Source: an uncultured Bacteroidia bacterium
GTDB lineage: Bacteria; Bacteroidota; Bacteroidia; Bacteroidales; F082
Length of the DNA: 54,215 bases
Direction: 5' to 3'
NCBI GenBank assembly: GCA_902774365.1
Contig: CACYHX010000025.1
Location: 1-54,215, forward strand
Both the position numbers and the translations under genes were made by a program. The number at the start of each line of letters is the position of its first letter. The first letter of the stretch is position 1. A model generated the notes under the pieces. The model was not told the DNA's origin. It did not search any database and saw only the letters and a list, made by a program, of their open reading frames with translations. This document shows positions 18,235-26,105 of the stretch, one piece after another.

Positions 18235-19665
18235 ATGGGCCTCAAGTCTAAAATAGGGTTAGCCGTATTGTTGCTTTTGTCCTTGATGGGTTTTGCCCAG
18301 GAGGAGACAAGAGTGGTGGATAGCCTGTTAGACGTTCTGCCGTCTCAGCAAGGTCGTGAGAAAGTGCTGACGATGATAGAGCTGACCTGGGAGTTCTATG
18401 ACGTTTCCTACGATGATTGCATCGATTGGGGTGAAAAGGCCATAAAAGAAGCACAAAATCAAGGGCTTGCAGACTTGGAGGCTAAGGCGAATTATGCGTT
18501 GGGAATGCAGTTTGGATTTAATGCAGACCTTGATTTGGCAAATGAGTATTTAGATAAGGCGTATAGCCAGTATCTTGCTTTGAATGATGAAGCCAGTGTA
18601 ATTAAGGTTTTATGGAAACAAGCATTCTTGGAACAAACTTTAGGTTTTGTTGATTCTGCTTTAATTAAATATGATAAAGTACAGGTTTTGGCTGAAAAAC
18701 TGAATGATACAGTAAACATTGCCGATGCGTATTTCAACAAGGGCGTTCTCCAATGGCAAAGCCTTAATCATACTACTGCAGAAACCTCCTTTTTAAGGGC
18801 GAAGCAGTATTATGAGCTTATTGGCGATACGGTGATGATTACTCATGCCGATGCGAATATGGCTGTTCTTTATATGGAAAATGGAAATGCGATAAAAGCT
18901 CGAAAATTGTTTAATATTGTAATTCCGCAACTTGAAAATAACTGTGACTATGAATGGCTGTTGATGGCATACAAAAACTTCGGCCAATTATATGTTAAAG
19001 AATCAGCCAATTACGATTCCGCTTACTTTTATTACGACAAAGCTTATAGATTGCAAGAGATGTTGATGGAAAATGGTGTTCCAGTTCCGATAAATAATAG
19101 AGTTGATTTGTTGGTCGAAATGGGGAACTCCAATTATAATCAATGTGATTACAAAGGAGCCATAGAGAAATTCAAAGAAGCATGTGATTTAGCTGAGACA
19201 AATGCATATACAGCAGGCAAAATGCAGGCTTGTGTTGGACTTGTGACTACATATTCATATCTTGCAATGCCTTTAGAATCGATTCATTATTTGAAACTAT
19301 TTACTGAAATGGAATCGAAGTCAGGGATAGCCATTGCTCGTTCGTCAATGAGATTACCCCTTATGCTTAATTATGCCCGTCTTGGCAAATTCGATGATTT
19401 GGAATCTGAACTTAGTGATTTTGAAGAGGAGTATAATGGCCTCCTTCGCGAAAATGCTGATATTTATGACAACCTTCAACAATTGCGAGATGAAGTTTCC
19501 GACCTGATTGTCGACCACGACTCCCAAAACAACCAAATCCAAACTCTCCAAGCCCAGCGCAATCAATACCGCCTGGCCTTCTTCGGCCTGCTGGCCATAA
19601 CGCTATTTGCCGTGGTTTTGTTTGTCGCCTACAAAATTGTTCGGAAAAAACGCTCAAAAGTGTGA
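18235..19665 (+). CDS. TPR-repeat membrane protein without kinase domain
   Basis: 476 residues: signal or anchor at 1-21 (ending MGFAQ), about seven helical TPR-like repeats, a coiled coil (~400-440), one membrane helix (LAFFGLLAITLFAVVLFVAY) and a short basic tail (KIVRKKRSKV). The layout matches the sensor half of Bacteroidota TPR histidine kinases or TPR-LuxR regulators, but the output domain is missing and a true stop follows. It may be a stand-alone partner. The central part (about 18480-19480) is clearly richer in A+T than its ends. Confidence 0.75.
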   Translation: MGLKSKIGLAVLLLLSLMGFAQEETRVVDSLLDVLPSQQGREKVLTMIELTWEFYDVSYDDCIDWGEKAIKEAQNQGLADLEAKANYALGMQFGFNADLDLANEYLDKAYSQYLALNDEASVIKVLWKQAFLEQTLGFVDSALIKYDKVQVLAEKLNDTVNIADAYFNKGVLQWQSLNHTTAETSFLRAKQYYELIGDTVMITHADANMAVLYMENGNAIKARKLFNIVIPQLENNCDYEWLLMAYKNFGQLYVKESANYDSAYFYYDKAYRLQEMLMENGVPVPINNRVDLLVEMGNSNYNQCDYKGAIEKFKEACDLAETNAYTAGKMQACVGLVTTYSYLAMPLESIHYLKLFTEMESKSGIAIARSSMRLPLMLNYARLGKFDDLESELSDFEEEYNGLLRENADIYDNLQQLRDEVSDLIVDHDSQNNQIQTLQAQRNQYRLAFFGLLAITLFAVVLFVAYKIVRKKRSKV

Positions 19666-19683
19666 AATCTTGAAATAAAACCC

Positions 19684-19691
19684 TACCTTTG
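19684..19691 (+). promoter_or_regulatory. -7 promoter element (TACCTTTG)
   Basis: A perfect TAnnTTTG 50 bp before rocD. The leader between them is an AT-rich run of AAATTT/AATCTT words. Confidence 0.65.
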
Positions 19692-19741
19692 CAGTCCAAA
19701 TATTGAATCTTAAATTTTTAAATCTTTAAATTTTGAATACA

Positions 19742-20974
19742 ATGATTGAGAAAATCACATCATCACAACAAGCTATGGACCTGGAAGCCAAGTACGGTGC
19801 CCATAACTATCACCCGCTGCCGGTCGTCCTCGCTAAAGGTAAGGGCGCCAAGGTGTGGGACGTCGAAGGCAAAGAGTATTTCGACTTCCTTTCGGCTTAT
19901 TCCGCTGTCAACCAAGGCCACTGCCATCCCAAGATCATCAAGGCCATGACCGACCAGGCCGAGCGCCTCACCCTCAGCAGCCGCGCCTTCTATAACGACG
20001 CACTCGGCGTGTGGGAGAAATATGTGACTGAATATTTCGGCTACGACAAGGTGTTGCCCATGAACTCGGGCGCCGAAGCCGACGAGACGGGCCTGAAACT
20101 CGCCCGCCGTTGGGGTGTCGTCAAGAAAGGTATCCCGAACGACAAGGTGAAGATCGTGTGCTGCGAAGGCAACTTCCACGGCCGCACTATCACCATCATC
20201 ACGATGAGTAACGACCCCGAGAGCTACGCCAACTACGGCCCCATGACTCCCGGTTTCATCCGCATCCCTTACAACGACCCCGACGCACTGGAACAAGTGC
20301 TGGCTAAGGAAGGCAAGGAGATCGCTGGTTTCCTGCTGGAGCCCATCCAAGGCGAGGCTGGCGTCTACGTGCCGGATGATGGCTACCTGAAGAAGTGCTA
20401 CGACATCTGCAAGAAGTACAACGTGCTGTTCATGGCCGACGAGGTGCAGTGCGGTATCGCCCGTACGGGTAAGATGCTGGCTTGCGACCACGAAGGCGTG
20501 CGCCCCGACATCCTCATCCTGGGTAAGGCCCTCGGTGGCGGTGTGGTGCCGGTGAGCTGCGTGTTGGCCGACGACGACATCATGCTGAACATCAAGCCCG
20601 GTGAGCACGGCTCGACCTTCGGCGGCAACCCGATTGCTGCCCGCGTGAGCATCGCCGCCCTTGAAGTCATCAAGGAAGAACACCTGATGGAGAACGCTGA
20701 GCGTCTCGGAAAGATCTTCCGTGAGGAGATCGGCAAGATCAAGAGCCCGATGATTGAGAAAGTCCGTGGTAAGGGCTTGCTCAACGCTGTGATTATCAAA
20801 CCCAAAGACGGCAAGGAAGCTTGGGACGTGTGCCTCAAGATGCGTGACCTCGGCCTGCTGGCCAAGCCCACCCACCAGCACATCATCCGCTTCGCCCCGC
20901 CCTTGGTCATCACCGAGGCCGAACTCCGCGAAGCCATCGAAATCATCAAGAAGGCCATCGCCTCGTTCGAATGA
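19742..20974 (+). CDS. rocD: Ornithine aminotransferase
   Basis: 410 residues from ATG 19742; the frame also opens at TTG 19733 but ATG is preferred. This PLP-dependent class III aminotransferase turns ornithine and 2-oxoglutarate into glutamate semialdehyde and glutamate. Signatures are [18 protein letters not shown], the glycine/aromatic [22 protein letters not shown], and the PLP lysine in [14 protein letters not shown]. The MNSGAEA and DEVQ contexts favour ornithine aminotransferase over acetylornithine aminotransferase, but the two are close relatives. Codon use is strongly biased to G/C-ending codons, as in well-expressed genes. Confidence 0.92.
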   Translation: MIEKITSSQQAMDLEAKYGAHNYHPLPVVLAKGKGAKVWDVEGKEYFDFLSAYSAVNQGHCHPKIIKAMTDQAERLTLSSRAFYNDALGVWEKYVTEYFGYDKVLPMNSGAEADETGLKLARRWGVVKKGIPNDKVKIVCCEGNFHGRTITIITMSNDPESYANYGPMTPGFIRIPYNDPDALEQVLAKEGKEIAGFLLEPIQGEAGVYVPDDGYLKKCYDICKKYNVLFMADEVQCGIARTGKMLACDHEGVRPDILILGKALGGGVVPVSCVLADDDIMLNIKPGEHGSTFGGNPIAARVSIAALEVIKEEHLMENAERLGKIFREEIGKIKSPMIEKVRGKGLLNAVIIKPKDGKEAWDVCLKMRDLGLLAKPTHQHIIRFAPPLVITEAELREAIEIIKKAIASFE

Positions 20975-21020
20975 TGCTCTCAGGTGGGCATTGTTTTTTT
21001 CGGTGAAACAGTTTTTTGAC

Positions 21021-21028
21021 TATTTTTG
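21021..21028 (+). promoter_or_regulatory. -7 promoter element (TATTTTTG)
   Basis: A perfect TAnnTTTG 21 bp before ATG 21050. It decides against the in-frame ATG at 21026. Confidence 0.65.
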
Positions 21029-21049
21029 TCCGACAAAAATAACACCATT

Positions 21050-21688
21050 ATGAACAAAACCTCACTGATTTTGACGTTGCTCGTTGCCCTGTTCTTGACT
21101 AGCTGTGGCACAAACGACAATGCAAACACCAACACCAACAACGAAGAGAAGACCATGAACACTACCATGAACGACCTGCTGACGCGCCGTAGTGTGCGCA
21201 GCTACACCGAAGAAGTGCCTCCCATGGAGGTCATCGAAGAGATCTGCAAAGCCGGCACCTATGCCCCGACGGGCATGAACCGCCAATCCCCTGTCATCGT
21301 CGCCGTTACCAACCGCGAGGTGCGCGACCGTTTGAGCAAGCTTAACGCCGCCGTCTTTGGTCCCGACAATGACTCAGACCCGTTCTATGGCGCTCCCGTA
21401 GTGTTGGTGGTACTCGCCGACACCACTGCCGCTAGGACGTGGAAAGAAGACGGCTCTCTCGTGATGGGTAACCTGCTGAATGCCGCTCATGCCAAAGGCT
21501 TGGGCTCCTGCTGGATACATCGTGCCAAGGAGGTCTTCGAGACCGAGGAAGGCAAAGCTATCTTGAAGGACGCCGGCATCGAGAACGAGAATCTCGTGGG
21601 CATCGGCAACTGCATCCTCGGCTATACCGCAGGCGATTATCCCGAAGCTAAGCCGCGTAAGGACAATTACGTCTATTGGATCAAGTGA
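21050..21688 (+). CDS. Lipoprotein nitroreductase
   Basis: 212 residues starting MNKTSLILTLLVALFLTSCG, a lipoprotein signal with Cys19. After an Asn/Thr-rich linker comes an FMN nitroreductase domain from about residue 42 (LLTRRSVRSYTEEVP, APTGMNRQSP, GLGSCWIH, GIGNCILGY). Most nitroreductases are cytosolic, and this one is predicted to be lipid-anchored outside the cytoplasm. An internal start at MNTTMNDLL would give a soluble form. It overlaps the tail of dus by 8 bp in convergent orientation. Confidence 0.85.
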   Translation: MNKTSLILTLLVALFLTSCGTNDNANTNTNNEEKTMNTTMNDLLTRRSVRSYTEEVPPMEVIEEICKAGTYAPTGMNRQSPVIVAVTNREVRDRLSKLNAAVFGPDNDSDPFYGAPVVLVVLADTTAARTWKEDGSLVMGNLLNAAHAKGLGSCWIHRAKEVFETEEGKAILKDAGIENENLVGIGNCILGYTAGDYPEAKPRKDNYVYWIK

Positions 21689-22691
21689 TGCTTCGGAGGG
21701 TGTGAGACCTGAAAACCGTTTCCACCGCTTCTTCGTATTCTTTTAGCGCATTGATTTTCTTAATCTTGCGCCAGATGTCTTGTGGCTCGTCGAAAGAATA
21801 CATCAGATACGACCACAGTTCCTTCATGCGCCCCAACACTTTGGGACTGCCACCCGCATGGTGCAGACGGTCTTCGTATAGGTCGAGGACGTAGGCGTGT
21901 AGCCGTTCGATTCGACGCTTTGCGTCATTGCGAGGAGGAACGACGAAGCAATCCAGAGTCTTGATGTCCTCTGCTAAAAACGGATTCGCCAAAATCCCTC
22001 GTCCCAGCATATAGCCTTTAAGCGCAGGGGATTGCGGGTCTTCGCCCGCAATGACTCCTAGAATGTGATGGAATCCTTCCACCGAAAAAATATCCCCGTT
22101 ATACACCAGCGGCGCATTAATATAAGGTATAAGGTTCTTGAACCGTTCCACATCCGCCTCGCCCTTGTAGAGTTGCTTCCCGATGCGTGGGTGGATGATT
22201 AATTCACTGAGTGGGAAGCGGTTGAAAATCGGGACGATGGCGTCAATCTCATCAGGACTGAAATACCCCAAGCGGCATTTTACGCTGAATTTCATGTCGC
22301 CAATGTGCTCGAAAACGCCTTCCAGCATCGTCTCCACCTTGTCGGGATAGGGCAGGAGACCGCTGCCGCGTTTCTTGTTGGCCACCCTGGGGAAAGGGCA
22401 ACCCATGTTGAGGTTGATTTCCTTGTAGCCCAATTCCTTGCATTGCTTGGCGAAACGCAGGATCTCATTTGCGTCGGTGCTGAGGATTTGCGGTGTCAGC
22501 GTGTTTACGTCGTTGCAGTGTGGGTCGATTTCCTCGCCTTGCAGGTTCTTGGCGTTTTCTTCTTTGTGGATGCCCGTGAAGAATGGCGTGTAGAACTTGT
22601 CGATGCCGCCGAAATGCCGCTTGAAGACATTGCGGAACGGCGCGTCGGTGATGCCTTGGAAGGGACCTAAAGAAAGCTGCACCTCGCTCAT
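21681..22691 (-). CDS. dus: tRNA-dihydrouridine synthase with two in-frame repeat insertions
   Basis: 336 residues from ATG 22691, which overlaps the lnt stop by 4 bp; the frame upstream of that ATG lies inside lnt and is not used. It reduces uridine to dihydrouridine in tRNA using FMN. Landmarks are LGPFQGITDAPFR, the catalytic Cys98 in NLNMGCPFP, KKRGSGLL, VKCRLGY, HPR and GRGILANPF. Two stretches do not look like Dus: ~212-226 (GVIAGEDPQSPALKG) and ~246-260 (LDCFVVPPRNDAKRR). Each is coded by a palindromic repeat (see the repeat entries). The protein is about that much longer than I would expect. The insertions flank the conserved GYMLGRGILANPF segment, and the frame stays open. Confidence 0.9.
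   Translation of the reverse strand: MSEVQLSLGPFQGITDAPFRNVFKRHFGGIDKFYTPFFTGIHKEENAKNLQGEEIDPHCNDVNTLTPQILSTDANEILRFAKQCKELGYKEINLNMGCPFPRVANKKRGSGLLPYPDKVETMLEGVFEHIGDMKFSVKCRLGYFSPDEIDAIVPIFNRFPLSELIIHPRIGKQLYKGEADVERFKNLIPYINAPLVYNGDIFSVEGFHHILGVIAGEDPQSPALKGYMLGRGILANPFLAEDIKTLDCFVVPPRNDAKRRIERLHAYVLDLYEDRLHHAGGSPKVLGRMKELWSYLMYSFDEPQDIWRKIKKINALKEYEEAVETVFRSHTLRSIT
21923..21954. repeat. In-frame palindromic repeat in dus (GTCATTGCGAGG type)
   Basis: CGTCATTGCGAGGAGG at the left and CGACGAAGCAATCC at the right form an imperfect palindrome with ATTGC/GCAAT ends (21927-21952). It resembles the very common bacterial GTCATTGCGAGGAG...CGACGAAGCAATCC repeat. Inside dus it encodes about residues 246-256. 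Confidence 0.75.
22031..22052. repeat. In-frame palindromic repeat in dus (ATTGCGGG type)
   Basis: Perfect 8-bp arms ATTGCGGG and CCCGCAAT with a 6-bp loop. On the coding strand it reads GTCATTGCGGGC...GACCCGCAATC. The intergenic hairpin at 46503-46523 has the same arms and flanks. It codes for VIAGEDPQS in Dus. Confidence 0.8.
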
Positions 22692-24346
22692 TTTTTCTTG
22701 CGCTTGGCGGTTTTCTTGGTGGGCTTTTCGCCCGACCTGTTCCACTTGATGAGGCTGATGGCACCCCAGGTAAGCAGCAAAACGAAGGTGATATACACCG
22801 CGATGCGGCTGAGGTAGTCGCCGTGTTGGGCGTAGAACGTCACTTTGTCGTTGGCTTTCAAGGTCTCGCGGATGGCGTCGGGCTCCCAGTAATGGGTCTG
22901 TTGCAGCACGTCGCCGCGTTGGTTGATGAATCCCGAGCGTCCCGTGTTGGCGGAGCGGGCAATGCAACGGCGGTTTTCGATGGCGCGAAGCTTAGAGAAC
23001 TCGAAATGCTGACGATAGCCAGGGGTGTGGCCCCACCAGCCGTCGTTGGTGATTACGAAAAGCAGGTCGGCGCCTTTCTTGGTGAACGAGCTGACGTATT
23101 CGCCGAAGGCGCTCTCGTAGCAGATGGCAGCGCCTATCTTATGTCCGCCAAAGGTCATCACCTGGGCTTCGGGGTCGCCTTTCAGGGTGCCGCGCGCGAT
23201 GCCCATGGTGAGGCTGAAGTTGCGCAAGAAGCCCATCCACTCGGGGATGGCCTCCACCGCTGGCGTGAGCTGCGACTTGTTGCGGTGTTGCATGCCGACA
23301 CCGTCGATGAGCAGGGCCGAGTTGTGGCAATAGTAGTATTTGTCGGAGTCGCCGATTTGTCGCGCAGGGAAGTCGTCCTCCATGCCTTTGGGCACCCATT
23401 CGAAGGTGGTGCCGCCGATGACGAAAGCCATCTGCGGGAAGCGTTTCACATAGTCGCGCAGGGTGTTGACGGCATGGGCCTTGTCCACCTCATGCAGCCA
23501 GATGCCTTCTTGTATGGCCGACTCGCTGCTCACCACAAAATGTGTTTGTGGCGTGACCAAAGGCAGCGACAGGTTGATGTTGTTTTGAATTACCTGGTCA
23601 TAGAACTGGCTGTCGAATTGTTCGTTCCAAGGGTCGCAATTCTGCTGCACCACGATGACCTCGGTGTCCTCGCCTTGGTCTTCGTAGTGTTTGTACATCG
23701 CCTTACTGACAAGGATGGGCACCAGCAGAACGACTGCTTCCAGACCAATGTTGACCAAAATGTTCTTCGTCTCTTTTGAGTTGAAAAATTGGATGATATT
23801 GGCAATCAAGATGTTGACGAGCAATACCCACAGCGTTCCTCCCACCAAGCCCGTGTATTCGTACCACTGCACCCAGCTGACGGTGCTCGAAAAGACGCCG
23901 CCCAAGTTGAGCCAAGGCCATTTGATGGACCAGTGATAGGTGAGGTATTCGAAGGCGATCCAGTAGGGGATGAGGAAGAAGTTGCCCCAAGGGTTGTTGC
24001 ACACTTTTTTCTTCGTGAAATGAAACACGATGAAGACGATGGTCATGAAGAGGGCGTTCAGCACCCAAGCCAGGATGGCGGCAGGAGTGGCGTTCCACAC
24101 CCACCAGGTGGTGCCAGCATTCCAGATGAGGAAGGCAAGGAAGGACAGCCAAAACAGCCTGCCTTTTCCGCCTTGTGCGATGCGGTCTTCCAACATCAGC
24201 AGCGGGACGAAGCCCACGAAAGCCAATGATGCGATGCCCCAGGTAGGCCATGCCGCAGTGAGCAGTCCACCCGTCAAAACAGCCAGGAGTATATTACGAA
24301 ACCGTGGCCCTTGTGCTACTTTATCGTGTGTTTTTTTCTTTGCCAT
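22688..24346 (-). CDS. lnt: Apolipoprotein N-acyltransferase
   Basis: 552 residues, an inner-membrane enzyme that adds the third acyl chain to lipoproteins, which suits the many lipoproteins in this window. About six to eight hydrophobic helices fill residues 15-215, then a nitrilase-type domain follows. The catalytic triad by analogy with E. coli is E275 (SSESAI), K357 (NKSQLTP) and C409 (AAICYESAF). A last helix near 510-530 precedes a Lys-rich tail (TKKTAKRKKK). The stop overlaps the dus start by 4 bp. The promoter at 24367 is divergent from the peptide-modification-like cluster. Confidence 0.95.
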   Translation of the reverse strand: MAKKKTHDKVAQGPRFRNILLAVLTGGLLTAAWPTWGIASLAFVGFVPLLMLEDRIAQGGKGRLFWLSFLAFLIWNAGTTWWVWNATPAAILAWVLNALFMTIVFIVFHFTKKKVCNNPWGNFFLIPYWIAFEYLTYHWSIKWPWLNLGGVFSSTVSWVQWYEYTGLVGGTLWVLLVNILIANIIQFFNSKETKNILVNIGLEAVVLLVPILVSKAMYKHYEDQGEDTEVIVVQQNCDPWNEQFDSQFYDQVIQNNINLSLPLVTPQTHFVVSSESAIQEGIWLHEVDKAHAVNTLRDYVKRFPQMAFVIGGTTFEWVPKGMEDDFPARQIGDSDKYYYCHNSALLIDGVGMQHRNKSQLTPAVEAIPEWMGFLRNFSLTMGIARGTLKGDPEAQVMTFGGHKIGAAICYESAFGEYVSSFTKKGADLLFVITNDGWWGHTPGYRQHFEFSKLRAIENRRCIARSANTGRSGFINQRGDVLQQTHYWEPDAIRETLKANDKVTFYAQHGDYLSRIAVYITFVLLLTWGAISLIKWNRSGEKPTKKTAKRKKK

Positions 24347-24366
24347 ATCTTTTTCGAAAATCCCTG

Positions 24367-24374
24367 CAAAAATA
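24367..24374 (-). promoter_or_regulatory. -7 promoter element (TATTTTTG) for lnt-dus
   Basis: A perfect TAnnTTTG on the minus strand, 21 bp before the lnt ATG. Confidence 0.65.
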
Positions 24375-24402
24375 CAGAAAATCTTTTTTTCAGCCTCTCA
24401 TC

Positions 24403-24440
24403 CAACAATTAAACGGTTCAACAACTCAACAATCAACAAT
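24403..24440. repeat. CAACAAT-word run
   Basis: Words CAACAATTAAA, CAACAACT, CAACAAT and CAACAAT follow each other just upstream of the -7 element at 24447. The same words, on the opposite strand, fill the leader of the C69 gene at 39264-39320. Confidence 0.65.
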
Positions 24441-24446
24441 AATTCC

Positions 24447-24454
24447 TATCTTTG
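24447..24454 (+). promoter_or_regulatory. -7 promoter element (TATCTTTG) of the kinase/peptidase/PqqD cluster
   Basis: A perfect TAnnTTTG 17 bp before the ATG at 24471. It is the only strong promoter seen before the four-gene run. Confidence 0.7.
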
Positions 24455-24470
24455 CACAAATTTTAATCCG

Positions 24471-25340
24471 ATGAAAAAAACGTATCGAGTAGCAGGTCAC
24501 AAGTTCGCTGTTGTCATGCCCGACAACGACGCGGCTTGGAATGAGATGGGTCCCTACGAGCCGTTTGTTTGCGTGGATGCCAGCGACTGCCTCTTTACGG
24601 CTGAATTGTTGGAAGCCATGCCTGACACTTCCGACAAACAGAAAGTCACGGTGAGTTGCGAAGGGTCCGACATGCCCCGTATCGAGCTATACGAATGGCG
24701 TGGACAATGGCTGATGGAAATGGCGCCTCTGCTGGAAGCGCCAGTAAGGGCATATCTCTTGACCGACAAGACCTTCCAAGAGGCCAAGTTCCGCATCCTG
24801 GGTAGCATCCGTTTTTCTTTAGGAACCTCGCTTATGCTGATGTTTGCCTTCGCCACGGCACGCAAAAACACTTTATTGATGCATTCATCGGTGACCGTGA
24901 AAGATGGTAAAGGATACCTGTTTTTGGGTAAGAGCGGTACGGGTAAGAGTACACATAGCCAATTGTGGATCAATAATATAGAAGGATGTTCCCTGTTGAA
25001 CGACGACAACCCAGTGCTGCGTGTCATGGAAGATGGGGAGGTGCACGTCTTCGGCTCGCCTTGGAGCGGCAAGACGCCTTGTTACCAGAATATTGACGTG
25101 CCGGTAGGTGCCATCGTCAACTTGCGTCAGGCCAAGAAGAATACCATCAGGAGGATGTCGCTGGTGGAGGCTTATGCGGCCATGTACGTCTCGTTCTCGG
25201 GCTATCGCTTCATCAAGGAGATGGCTGACGGTTTGCATGCCACCAACGAAAAAGTAGTCGGTACGGTGCCCTGCTATGCCCTTGATTGTTTGCCCGATGC
25301 CGAGGCGGCTTGGCTTTGCTATAAAACCGTCTCGCAATGA
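24471..25340 (+). CDS. HPr-kinase-like P-loop ATPase
   Basis: 289 residues from ATG 24471; a longer open frame upstream runs antisense through lnt and the promoter and is rejected. The C-terminal half resembles the HPr kinase/phosphorylase fold: His138 in LMHSSVTVKDG, P-loop GKSGTGKS at 153-160, acidic LNDDNPVL at 177-184 and GSPWSGKT at 195-202. The N-terminal ~120 residues are not recognised. Stand-alone proteins of this kind sit in lasso-peptide clusters, where some phosphorylate the precursor's C-terminal Ser. They also occur next to PqqD and NTP_transf_5 genes, as here. The substrate is unknown. It overlaps the next gene by 4 bp (ATGA). Confidence 0.8.
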   Translation: MKKTYRVAGHKFAVVMPDNDAAWNEMGPYEPFVCVDASDCLFTAELLEAMPDTSDKQKVTVSCEGSDMPRIELYEWRGQWLMEMAPLLEAPVRAYLLTDKTFQEAKFRILGSIRFSLGTSLMLMFAFATARKNTLLMHSSVTVKDGKGYLFLGKSGTGKSTHSQLWINNIEGCSLLNDDNPVLRVMEDGEVHVFGSPWSGKTPCYQNIDVPVGAIVNLRQAKKNTIRRMSLVEAYAAMYVSFSGYRFIKEMADGLHATNEKVVGTVPCYALDCLPDAEAAWLCYKTVSQ

Positions 25341-25747
25341 TGGAACAGGAGAATGTCGTGGTACATAGGGATTTGGATGCGCTGAAAGACGGTAAGGTGA
25401 TAGTCCTAGTCCCACAAGGCATCAGCATGCTGCCTTTCATCAAAGGAGGCGTGGATCAGGTGTATCTGCTGAAGAAAGACAAGGTGGAGGTAGGCGACAT
25501 CGTGTTGGTGGAATATCATGGCAAGCATATCTTGCATCGTGTGTATGCCATCGATGGTGAGCAACTCATCTTGATGGGTGATGGCAACCTGGAAGGCACC
25601 GAACGGGTTGCGAAGGATGAGGTGTTGGGCACGGCGGTTGAAATCGTTCACGGCGGATGCCGACGCAAGCCCAAGAAAGCTTGGCTGTGGCGCCATCTCT
25701 TGCCCATTAGGAGATACTTGTTGAAAATACATAGGAAACTTAGTTAG
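25337..25747 (+). CDS. Soluble S24/S26-type peptidase-like protein (SEC11-like motifs)
   Basis: 136 residues (start ATG 25337, or the next ATG codon). The serine motif is QGISMLPFI with Ser30. HRV at 67-69 and MGDGN at 80-84 follow in the order found in SEC11/SipW-type signal peptidases, which use a Ser-His pair and not Ser-Lys. No membrane helix precedes Ser30, so it is probably cytosolic or loosely membrane-bound through its basic C terminus (WRHLLPIRRYLLKIHRKLS). In this context it may cut a small peptide leader; that is inference. It is coupled by overlap to the kinase-like gene. Confidence 0.78.
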   Translation: MMEQENVVVHRDLDALKDGKVIVLVPQGISMLPFIKGGVDQVYLLKKDKVEVGDIVLVEYHGKHILHRVYAIDGEQLILMGDGNLEGTERVAKDEVLGTAVEIVHGGCRRKPKKAWLWRHLLPIRRYLLKIHRKLS

Positions 25748-25748
25748 C

Positions 25749-25784
25749 AGTTGTTCAGTTGTTTAGTTGTTCAGTTGTTCAGTT
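25749..25784. repeat. Tandem octamer AGTTGTTC (4.5 copies)
   Basis: AGTTGTTC, AGTTGTTT, AGTTGTTC, AGTTGTTC and a half copy AGTT follow in exact 8-bp steps, starting 2 bp after the peptidase-like gene's stop. The remaining spacer to 25818 is AAATCTTTGAATCTTT-like. Its AATCTTTG (25786-25793) matches the -7 motif at 7 of 8 positions. Confidence 0.85.
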
Positions 25785-25818
25785 AAATCTTTGAATCTTT
25801 AAATCTATACTATACTAT

Positions 25819-26088
25819 ATGAAAACGAAAAAAGGCTATAGATTGCGCCAGTTGGGCAAAGAATACATCCTTGTCGCCGAAGGACTTGAAGTCATGGGTG
25901 CCAACCAGATGATTTCCATGAACGAAACGGCTGCTTTCCTTTGGGAAGCGGTGGAAGGCAAGACATTTGACACCGAGGCGCTGGCAAAACTCCTTGTGGA
26001 TGAATATGGTATATCCATGGAAGTGGCTGAGAAAGACGTGACGGCTTTGCTCCAGACATGGAACAAGGCGGGTGTCATCGAGGATTAA
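25819..26088 (+). CDS. PqqD-family protein (RiPP recognition element-like)
   Basis: 89 residues, the typical PqqD size. The pattern of beta strands then helices fits: RLRQLGKEYILVAEG, then MISMNETAAFLWEAVEG (the conserved LNETA...W motif), then TEALAKLLVDEYGI and a last helix ending GVIED. PqqD proteins bind leader peptides and pass them to modifying enzymes. No PqqE-like radical SAM enzyme or cyclase lies nearby. The next gene starts 18 bp after its stop. Confidence 0.88.
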   Translation: MKTKKGYRLRQLGKEYILVAEGLEVMGANQMISMNETAAFLWEAVEGKTFDTEALAKLLVDEYGISMEVAEKDVTALLQTWNKAGVIED

Positions 26089-26105
26089 TTAATAAAAGGT
26101 ATGTC

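Noticed and set aside
19763-20881. 372-codon open frame on the minus strand
   Set aside because: It is a shadow of rocD, whose protein is conserved along its whole length.
22692-22967. N-terminal extension of the dus frame
   Set aside because: It lies inside lnt, is rich in Arg/His/Gln and lacks Dus similarity; ATG 22691 overlaps the lnt stop in the usual coupled way.
24030-24470. Long N-terminal extension of the HPr-kinase-like frame
   Set aside because: It runs antisense through lnt and across the promoter at 24447.
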